Part shown: in pieces, positions 37,101 to 48,200 of the stretch
Numbering within the stretch: the first letter of the stretch is position 1
How the letters are laid out: every line of letters starts with the position of its first letter
NCBI GenBank assembly: GCA_029204225.1
Contig: CM055112.1
Coordinates: 45,472,632 to 45,536,631 of the forward strand
DNA length: 64,000 nucleotides
Direction: 5' to 3'
Origin: Diphasiastrum complanatum
Taxonomy: Eukaryota > Streptophyta > Lycopodiopsida > Lycopodiales > Lycopodiaceae
Program-made: the position numbers and the translations under genes
Notes under the pieces: model-generated
The model's database searches: none
Told to the model about the DNA's origin: nothing
Seen by the model: only the letters and a program-made list of their open reading frames with translations

Positions 37101-40100
37101 TTAGTTTGATATTGTTGCTTAGAAGCTTCAAGCTGTGTTGTAATCAATCAGAGATTAGGAGCTTCACATTTCCATGGTATTCAACTATTGTATATTAGAG
37201 GATGTCACTGAGTCGATAGGGTATATTTTGATGCCTATTGTATAAAGTTGTGCGATACATTTGTCTTAGAAAGCATTTATAGCCCTTTTCTGTTTTGAAG
37301 GATGTTGTCCCCAAGTCATTTGTCATATCCTGCTTTTTCTATAGCTTACTCTCTAAATGCAGTGACTTTCTCACTTTGCTAGTAATCAAGAACTTGTTTG
37401 AAACATCAATCCGCCTGTTCTCCTTGCATAATAATTTCCTGCTTCATGAACACAGTCAAGTTGTCTACTTCAATCGGATGTTTTGGAGATCATAAAAAAT
37501 GTGGCAGCATTGACCATATGCTTTGTGGTGATCCCAAAGGTCACTTTTTTACTCTCTGAATTAAGTCGATCATGAGGGTAAGATCAAAATCGGAAGAGTG
37601 TAACTTTTAAGAATTCAAACAGAGGCTGCATTGACTTTCCACTAGTGACATCGCAAAATGTCATGATGCACACAAGGTAGAAAAGCATAGGCTGAGCATA
37701 AACTGAAGAATAGTGGTGTTGCTGATCCTAGAGTTACACTGTCTGGACTTACCGCACAAAAGCAAATCTGCACAGATAACCTGGATATATATTTGCCAAA
37801 AGCACTTTCTATTTTACTTTAACATCTCAAATAAATAATTCGAGGAACCACAGATTTATAAATATGACGTTTAAAAGCACGTAGCAAGCAGAAGAGTGGT
37901 AATGACCATATCCTTCACTGGACAAGCAGGCGTCGTCAGCTCCAAGCGGAATGAAACCTGCACCATGGCAGTGTTTATGACGAGCTAATCAGTAAAAAAC
38001 TGAATCTTGGCTGCATAACTTCTTCTAATGCTTCTAAAATTGACACAAGCAACAAAAGCGGTAGGCAGCACCTGACCAGTTGACAGATCAGTTTCCAGAT
38101 CCTTAATAAAGCCACAAGACACAATATCAGTTCCAAAGTCTGGATCAATAATCGTAGACAGTGCCGTCAAGACATCCCTTACTGCATCCTCCTCTGTAAT
38201 CAAGTCAAATGATATTGCAAAAGAGTAAATGAAATCAAAAGTCCACTTTATGAACACTTGTCTGACTGACAAAGTCCAGTCTATAAGTGTGAGTAAGTAA
38301 GCACATATGCACAAGCACACACCATGGACAAACTTTCAATTCACACAAAATGCACATAATTGAATGTTAATAACATTTGAACATACCAAAAAAGACCATT
38401 TTGAGAGTGCAAGATGAGAAATGTTCTTAAAATGACAGGAGGAAAAAAATCACTTAACCTGAATGGTGAGATCCTTTGTGGTAGCTTGAAAGATATTCAA
38501 AAAGACCAAGGGAGTCAATCTTCAAGCAAAGTTCTTATCGTTAAGGCATAGGTTATCTTTGATTCAAGGGGAGTCAAAGGTCTTTGATTCAAAGGAAGTC
38601 AAGGTATCCGGTGACATGTTGCAGTCATGGTGGTCACACATATACACTAAGGGACATGAAGACAAAACAAGACATGGGGAAGTCATATGAAGCAAGTTCA
38701 TATGAAGAGGATCGACATACAAAGGAATTCCAAATTGACATACAAGGAAGTTCTACATCAAGTAATGAAGACATTGAAATCGGAGTTGATCGTGAATTCT
38801 ACATCATAATTGAGGATCTTCATTGAATGGGCATCATGGAGGATACACATGCATACTTGTACTATTTATAGTTCTAGTTATTAACAATGTCAACATTAAG
38901 GGAGAATGTTAGAGTTAATGCTTACATTAATTCTAGGGGCCTTTACCTATATTTAGTAAAAGTCAAGATGGAATTTAGTTAGTCAAGTTCGAGATTCTAG
39001 TGCTTGATTTGGAGCACAAGTTTTGCTATAGATAGGTGTTTGGTGCTTTTACCATATATAGAGACATTAATTAGGCAATTGCTTTTAGATTGCTTTTGCT
39101 TTTGCTTTTGGCATAGACCAAAGTCTATAAGTATGTAATGCACCCTAGCTCATTTGCAATGGGACGTAGTTGGAGTTTCTCATCACTTGTGTTCTTCCTC
39201 ATGTGTTTGGCTATTGTTTTGGTTGCACTCCAATCTCCAAGAGCCATCAAACTCTTATGGCTGGTGTGTAGAATGATCCACCCAACCGTAGGTGCCCTCC
39301 TCTTGAGTCTATCTTATTACTATTTTGGGCCAGGGACACATGGCTGCCATGCAAGGGTGATCAGTCCCCATGGTACTGTAATCAGTGCGTGGCTTCGAGG
39401 CACCACCCCCAAGCCCCGTCATGGACCTGTGACACTACGGTCACCCCAGCTAACTGTCGACTAGCTGCTCGTCCTACAAAGGCATCTCCACTGCTGACAA
39501 CTAGGGTCCATACGGTCATAACTCCGCCTACTAACACCCTGTCAGGCGGTCACACCGGGTCACTGCCAGTGACACACCAAACCCAACGGGTCCCCTGGTG
39601 TCCATCCCAGGTTACTGGCCCTCGGCCCCTAGTAACTGGTTGTGCCGGGAATACGCTAGAGCCCAACTGGCGTCTAACAGTTTCATCACGATAGGAATCT
39701 TGTCTTGGGTAACTTGTATGATCAAGTCAGTTTTCTAACAGATCAGTCGAATACTCGAGATACACAGCCTGATATTACAGTTTTCTTCTTCATAAGGAGA
39801 GTCTGGACGGACTCAAAGCACAACAAGTACAAAGAACGACTAGTTGTGAGAGGATTTGACCAATAGGAAGGTATTGATTTTGAGGAATCCTTTGCACCCA
39901 TAGCTAAGATGGTGACTATACATTCTCTTATTGCTATTTCTACTTTTCATGGTTGGAAGATCTAGCAAATGGACGTTAAATATGCTGTTCTTAATGGAGT
40001 GTTGGATGATGAGGTGTACTTAGTACAACTTCAAGGATTTGTTGAGCCAGAGAGAGAAAATCTTGTTTGCAATCTCAACAAAGCTATTTATGGATTGAAT

Positions 40101-40304
40101 CAAGCACCACGGCCCACGGGTGTGGTACTTTGCATTGATGAATACTTCAAGCAAAGAGGAACGGTAAAGCGTAATTTTGATCCTAATCTTTACATTTTGC
40201 AGCAAGATTCAGATATAGTATTCCACTCTTTATTATGTACATTGTACTCTTACTGTTACCAGCTATAACTAGCTATAGGCTAGACTTCTAGTCAACTCCT
40301 AGTC

Positions 40305-40346
<42 letters not shown>

Positions 40347-42204
40347 CTGCCCAAGAAGCTCTCCCCTCCCCCCCCTTTGTGCCCTACCGCCACGCTGGCA
40401 GCAACTCTGCCTGTTGTGTCTCGTTGCCACCTCCTCTGCCCATTGCTGCTTTGCATTCCAATCCTACTGCTAATGGCCTCCTTCATATTCCCATATCATC
40501 CACTTTTTGCTTTTCTTCCATTCAAGAATCATCCTCATCTATACCTATCCCTTACTCTCCCCTCTAAATCCATAGAATTGTTCTCCTCTTGGCAGGAAGA
40601 TAAGTTCAAAGCCGATTTCCAGACTATGAAACTAGAAATTTCATAGCTGAAAGAAATGGTGTCAACTCTGATCAAGGAAAAAAGCGGGATGCGGTCAAAG
40701 ATTGTACATCTAGAATAAGCGATTGAAAACAAGTAGGTTGCAGCTTCTGGATCTACTACCATGATGATGAAAGAACTGGAACAAAAGATCGAGAAACAGA
40801 AGGAAAAGGCCCTCTCCTGGGCATTTATCCTCGGTCATTTCAGCCACCATTCAGGAATCCAGGTGGAGGAAAGGCATAAGGCCTTCCAGGAAGCCCTAGA
40901 GTCAAGCAAACGAGCTATATATCGGGATGGATGAGTGCGCTTTTTTCATAGCACTCCTGACGGTTCCCAAAGATAGGGATTTGAGGTCCCCAGGTCCGGG
41001 AGTATCCAGGGGCCCCATCTACACCATCTCCAGATTGGAGTATGGAACTGTGATGGTATACACTCATCTTCCCCTACTGGCGATTTAATGGACTTTATCA
41101 CTGGCCGAGATTTATTGCTTTTTATGGAGACTCATGAGAATCCGGAGTGAGGACTTCCAGGATACAGATGGGATTCTGTGTACCGACCTGAGACTAGATC
41201 AGCTAGTGGTCGTGGATCCGGAGGTGTTGCATGCTTATACAGAGAGTCTCTTTACTCGAGCATCGAGTTCATCCAGCATGACGGGCATGCACGCTACATT
41301 TGGATTCGTATTGCGGGCCAGGATATTGGTCTGGACAAGTATCTCTTTGTCACGGCATGTTACTTCCCTCCAGAGTCTTCATCTTTTACTGAGGGCATTG
41401 GCTCACCCTACCATGATCTTTCATTGAATATTATCAGATTCGTAAAGCGGGGGCATATTTCCTCACTGGGGATTTTAATGCCAGGATATCCTCACGACAG
41501 TCAAAGTTTTATGACACCACCGACCAACTCCGTGTTCGTGCCCTTGATAGTGATGAGATGTGAATTACCAGGGTTTTCGAGGACAGTTTGGGACCTATTA
41601 CCCCATATGGTGAGTATTTATTACGGTTTGGAGAGGCCCATGAGTTAGACCATGGGATCACCATCCTCCATACCTCTCATCTCTAATTTTCATATCTCCC
41701 CCACCACCTTTTCCGATCGTTCTTTCCTCTCTTTCGCCATTGGTCACCTCCTACCCTCCCAGTCACCTTCACAACCCACGCTTACCTGTGCACCCAAATA
41801 TACATTTAGCCCTCTATACTCTACACCCCCCGTGGTATGATGTCGGATGTCGTTCTCTTCATCTTGTCACCCATGCACGTGCTCATGCTCCTCGCCGAGG
41901 AGACACTTCTCACATTCCTAGACGACGTCAGCGGCTACCAGAGCTCCCCCATGATGCAACTCGCATCACATCTTTTTATAGCATAAACATCAACAAGACA
42001 TGGTGATAGTGTTATCCTTCATTCTAGAAATCCAGTTGCATCTATGCTCCTACATATCTTACCGCATTTATTTCAATTCATAGTAGATGTTTCTTTCTTA
42101 CTGTTTCGGAGACATTTCATACGCTCCCACATTTACCACACACTTGAAATGTATTTTTACTAGTCTTATATGCCTTTTGGCATGGAAAAGACATTAATAA
42201 AGCT

Positions 42205-42283
<79 letters not shown>

Positions 42284-45200
42284 CATGCCTCCTCGCTCTC
42301 CCTCTCCCACCGTGGCAGCCACCCAACTTGATGCTGAAATGTGGCAGCATTACCTACCCTCTAATGTGGCAGTGCTGCCTGCCACACAAGCAGCCTTGCA
42401 TGATGGTCCATCCCCTCCATCCTGCCACTACCTCTTGCCCCATCTGCTCTGCCGCTTTTCCCTCTAATTGTTCTACTGATTCTGCTCCTCTTCTTCCCAC
42501 TCCTATTGTCTATGCCTCTGCTACTAGCTCTTCTTCCCTCCAAGAACCACAACCTACAACAATATAGACCCTGTAAATCAACAGAACTTTTCTCATCTAG
42601 GCAGATTGATTAGATCAAGGCAGATTTCCAAACTTTGAAGCAAGAAATCTCACAGCTGAAGGGAATAGTAACCTCCTTTATCAATGAGAAGAACTTGTTG
42701 CAGTCAAAAGTTGCATCACTCGAGCAATCAATCAGGACCAAGAAAGCTACAGTTTTGGAGTCCACTAGCACGATGGTATGGGAACTGGAAAACAAGATCG
42801 AGAAGCAGAAAGAAGAGGCCCTTTCTTGGGCATAAGTTTTGAACCATCTTGGAAGAGAAATCTCGAGACCAAAAAGAACTTAACAATAGGGTTCATGGGA
42901 TTCCGGATACACAAGATGCCATGGCTAAAGCCAAACGCTTCCTCGACACCACATTAGGGCACAGGACAAATGGACTAGATACCGCATGGAGAAGCACCAG
43001 AGGTGCAACCACACTTATTATCCATTTCACTTCCTTGGAGAGTCGCAGAGAGGCTTTGCGGTGTAGAGCTAAGCTACGTTGTACCACTATCTATATGGAT
43101 GACGACCTCACATATATCCAAGTGGAGGAGAGGCATAAGGCTCGTGAGTCGTGGCAGACGGGTTATCTATCGAGATGGACAGGTGCGCTTTTTTGATAGC
43201 GCTCCTAGCAGCTCTCAGTGTTAGGGATTTGGGGTCCCTGGGTTCGAGAGTGCCCTGGGCCCCCATCCACACCATCTTCAAATTGGAGTATGGAACTATG
43301 ATGGTATATACTCATCGTCTACAGCTGGAGACCTGATTGATTAAATCACTGGTCGAGATTTACTGCTTTTCATGTAGACACATGAGAGTTAGGAGAGAGG
43401 ACTACCCACTTTCCCAAGATACAAATGGGATTCTGTGTATAGACCTAAGACTAGATTAGCTAGTGGTCGTGGATCCGGAGCTGTTGCATGCTTATACAGG
43501 GAGTCTCTTCACCACAGCATCAAGTTCATCAGACATGATGAGCACACACCTTATATTTGGATTCGTATTGTTGTGGACAGGATATTGGTTTGGATAGGGA
43601 ACTCTTTGTGGCAGCATGTTATTTTCCCCTAGAGTCTTCATCTTTCGCTAAGGGCATAGGTTCACCTTACCTTGATCTATCATTGGATATTGTCAAATTT
43701 GTAGAGCTGGGGCATATTTTTCCTCACTGGGGATTTTAATGCCCGAACCTCCTCACGACAGTCAGAGTTTTATGACACCACCGACCAACTCCGCGTTCAT
43801 GCCCTTGACAGTGATGAGATGGGAGTTACCAGGATTCCAGAGGATAGCTTGGGACCTATACCCCATATGGTGAGCATTTATTATAGTTTGGAGAGGCCCA
43901 TGAGTTAGCCATTTATAATGGCCTAACTTGCTGGCCGGATTCAGGCAGATATACTTGTCATCCTCATAGTGGCGGACATAGTGTCGTTGATTATCTCATG
44001 GGGTCACCATCTTCCATACCTCTCATCTCCGATTTTCATATCTCTCGCACCAGCCTCTTTGATCACTCTTTTCTCTCTTTCACTATTAGCCGCCTCCCAC
44101 TTCCCCAGTCATCCTCCCACCCCGTGCTTACCCGTGCTTACCCGTGCATCCTCCCACCCCGTGCTTACCCGTGCACCCAAATATACATTTAGCTCTCTAT
44201 ATATGCCAGCCTACTAGGAGTCTCTGGCCTCCTTAATCCACTCCTTTCCCCATGACAGTACGATTGAGACACAAGCTACCTTCCTTACCACCTCTCTTCA
44301 TACCGCCACTTCTATAGCCCCATATAGGCAAACACCCACACTCTTCACCACTTCGTCCTCTACATCCCCGTGGTATGATGCCGAATGCCACTCTCTTCAT
44401 CACCTTGTCACCCATGCACGTTCTCATGCTCCCCACCTTCTCCGCTCCTCCCAACGTTGCTCCTCCTAGGTAGATAGAATGAATGGTAAATTGAGGCCTC
44501 CTCTCCTTGTAGACCTCCAAGGTGGGAGTTTCCAAGCCTGGCACAATCCTAGATCACAACACGTGGCAACCATGCATGTCCACAAGTCACTGGTCAAGTC
44601 AACAGTCCCAGTCGACGTTCAGCTTCAAGTTGGGTTTGGGACCCAAGGGAGTTGGGTCCCTAACAACCACCCACTTGATGAAGATACGTGGGAGTCTTTC
44701 GATGTTTTTGCACACTCACCTTTATTGTAGGAACAGGCTCGTTCCCTTCATGAGTTGGTACATGACATTATAGCTTTGATCCTGCAGATCCACTCTCAAC
44801 AGGTTTAAGAAAGCGGAAATGAGTTGCACATCAAAGGATGCCCTTTGTTTCTCGATGCAGGTTCCTTTCGGAAAAATGCTCTCAAGGATTGATGCTTTCT
44901 ATGTTGGTGCTCAACAATGGGCATCGAGCACCAGGTGCATGATGGGAGTCATACACCTGATAATCCTTGTGCACCATCAGGCAAATTTAGCCATATGTAA
45001 CTAACCGCTATGTAAGGCATCATACACCAAGTGCATGACGGGAGTCATACACCTGATAATCCTTGTGCACCATCAGCCAATTCTAGCCATATGTAACTAA
45101 CCGCTATCTAAGGCATGAATGAGCTTTCTTGGCATGAAGGTGCCCGTTAGTTAGTCTCTGCACAAACTCAGAGGACATGTAGGTACATACCCTTTGTTTT

Positions 45201-48200
45201 GGAATCTTAGCGTGTAAGACTTACGTACAGATGACATGAATGGATTTTGCTATCATATGTTTATGAGTTTTCTTGATTCATCATGCACTAATGATGAATA
45301 GATGATCATTGTTTGCTGTGAAGCGTCTGAATGTCATTTGTTGTGTAACGTAGTGAATCTTTGTCTTGCTGCTGAATCACCTTCATCCTATGCCCTCTGT
45401 ATTTGGTAGTAGGTTCTTTTGAAATCTTGGTTGCAAACTCTTTTGAAATCCAGCCAATCTATATTGGCTACAAATCTGCCCTCAAGGAAATGTTGACATA
45501 AATCCAACGGCTGCCAGAAATCCACCTACAAATCCATTACAAGGATGCCTAGAGATAGGATGGGGAGCGAAGGTGCTAGATAAGAGGAGGCTTCTAGAGA
45601 CTTTCACCATTACAGCTTATTTTCAGATTTCATTCTTAATTATTCTATGCTTTAAATTAGGGTTTAAACTGACAGCATATTTCTTAGCTACTGTCATGCA
45701 GGAGGCAAAAGTCTGATTTGTTTTTCAGTTTCATTCCCTACTGTTGCATGCTTTCTTGTTGGGTTCTATTGAAAGCATATCTTATAGAGTTAAATACTTC
45801 TAGCCAAGGTTGCAGTCCGCGTTCCTGAACGCGAACCGGGATTTCCCATTAGGGTTTCCTGGAACGCAAATTTTTTTTTTTGTATAGTTGCCAATATGGG
45901 TATCATGTGAAAGGATATCAAAAAAGCAATTGTTATCGCTAACGTTCCGGATCGCACGATCCGGAACGTTTTTGCAGCAGATCGCGATCCGCTGCAACAC
46001 AGCTTCTAGCCATACCTCAAAAGAAAGGAGCTTAACTATTCTTTTCAGGCAGTGTGAATCATCCACTTTTGTAAAGCTTGATTTGATTTCTAACCCCAAA
46101 AAATCTTAGTAGCTTTCCTTCCAAGAAGTCACACATGGAATTGGTTACCTTTATAGCTCTTATGCAATTGTAACAATCAGAATTTATATTCCAATTTTTA
46201 TGAATCTATGTCCAATTCCATTACAAATTGCAAACCTATCACAAATCATAAAAAACCAAGATCTATGGTTCAACGGGAATAAATTCCCACAAGTAATCAT
46301 TCAACATGTTATCAGGAAAGAAACACAAGTCTATGCTTTAAAAGCAAAACTATTTGTTTCAAGATTGTGTATGGACCACAATGTCTCAGATAAGTTAATG
46401 CTATTGCTAATCTTTCATATTTTTAAGAATTCATGTACCTTTAAGAATCAATCTCTCTCCAACTTCAATTCAGCTATCTGCCTCTACCAATCTAGAGGAG
46501 AGCGTCGGGGATGTGGAGCTCATGAATTTCTTGGAGGAACTGGCCTCACTGGTAGAAAATCAAAGGTGTACACAGCTCTTGTGCATCCCTAGGGTGTTAT
46601 GTTTGTTTAATCTTGCACTTTTAAGCATTGAACTTGTACAAGAAGTTGCACAAAATGGTGACATCGGCGAGGACTACCTACCTGCCCATAAGAGGATGGC
46701 CTTAACAGACCTCTCCTGCTAAAAAAAATTCAATGTATGGCTTTTTCGTGGCAGCAAATATCCAAGCCAAAGAAACCCTAAGAAACATTGCTATATTTTC
46801 AGGTTGTCAATGAAGGGGGCATGCTTTAGGCATAGACTTAATCAACCAAATGAGGAGAACAAACAATGGAAACCTAAAGAATGCTCGAGCATAGTTTATT
46901 ACACTAGAATAGTGATTGGGTTGCTCGACAGTGGCTTGCCATGTCTGCTCGACAATGGCTTGCCATGTCTGCCATGAGGCCATTTTTTGAATCTTATCTG
47001 AATCATGAGGCTGGCGCATCAAGTGTTTCATTTGGTTGCAGCATTCCAGAGCTCTTGACCATAGCAACGTACAAAATGAAAGAGGACAGGCAATTTCAAG
47101 TCTTATTCTGGAACTTGTTGAACTGTGATGGAACAATCAAGGCAAGGCAAGATAGACTTTGTAGCTTCATGGAGACAAGGCACAAGCAAGCTGGAGAGTT
47201 GTCTGCATTGTTTTCAACAAAAGTTCAGAAAACGAGAGGAACAAACAAGAGCGATCTTGTCTGTTCCATTGGGTGCAGAGCTTGCACATGCACACAATAA
47301 AGTTCATCCATAGAGAATGCTTGACACTGTTGCAAGCTCCAAAACGGAAAGACAGTTGACTTGCTTCTTCCTTATGCTTTTAGCATACCCTCCATAACAT
47401 GATCCTTTCTATTTAGTCATCTAATTGGCCCCTGTGGATACTGAACTTAGCATCCATCCTATGTAAACACAACCTTCCATAAATAATTGTCAAATTTGTT
47501 GTCACAATCACTAGCAATACCGACTCCTAATAAAGGATTTCTACTCCATTCATTATTGTCACAAAATGCACACAGACATGTATATATAATAATAATATAT
47601 ATATCACCTTAAGTCAACCAATTTCCTTACATCCTCTTACAAACAGGCATTGCAGTTGTTCACACCGTTGGAACCTCAAATGGCGGAATGCCTTGATGTA
47701 CGAAGAATGATCTTTAAGAGACCTCTATTGATGGTTCAAATCACTTTCAAAGTTTAGTCTCACCTATCTTACCCAATGACGATCATGATATGCGCCATTG
47801 AAAATAATAATACGCCATTTTCGAGAATAAAACAATTTACCAAACTGGAAAAAAGGTGAAACAACAGTTAAAGATTTATGGGCCATAAAGATCATATAAA
47901 CTTTCTGAATACCTCTAGATGGCATCTTTTCCAATTAAGCCCGATCTTCAACGTGACCATTTTCTCCAGCGCACTACAAAGGGAGTCATTGAGTTAGGAC
48001 CTCTTTACATGTGAACCCAAAACCCCTCAAAGATGAGGTCAACACGGGAGGTGAGGGGTCGAAAAACTCCCACCAATGTAACTTATCAACCATCTCAACC
48101 GCCTCTAAATAAGGTGAACAAGTTTGCAACCTCTACTCAATCTCTACTCTTGAGCGTCACAAATCAAAGGCAAGAAATCATCCTATCTAATAGCAGGCTG

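Larger units (their letters stand above)
42207..44560 (+). mobile_element. LINE copy B: CT tract, ORF1, endonuclease, no RT (right end approximate)
   Basis: A CT run (42207-42279) precedes an ATG at 42285. The same coiled-coil segment as copy A follows (42595-42835), then an ORF1 C-terminal part kept only here (42849-43190; [32 protein letters not shown], resembling an L1-type RRM region). The endonuclease domain follows (about 43270-44000; [20 protein letters not shown], ending near SDFHIS), then the [20 protein letters not shown] linker at about 44370. RT is missing. Frameshifts show it is dead. Confidence 0.8.

Noticed and set aside
39138-39694. Frames of 108 and 101 codons as a membrane or secreted protein
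   Set aside because: They overlap in different frames inside the GC-rich half of an LTR. The hydrophobic start is not backed by any family resemblance.
44929-45116. CRISPR-like repeat
   Set aside because: Only two long units with no spacer architecture, in plant nuclear DNA. It is a simple tandem duplication.
46200-47300. Plus-strand frames of 130 and 119 codons as host genes
   Set aside because: No conserved motif, no splice partners, and they lie antisense within HCF101 intron 1.
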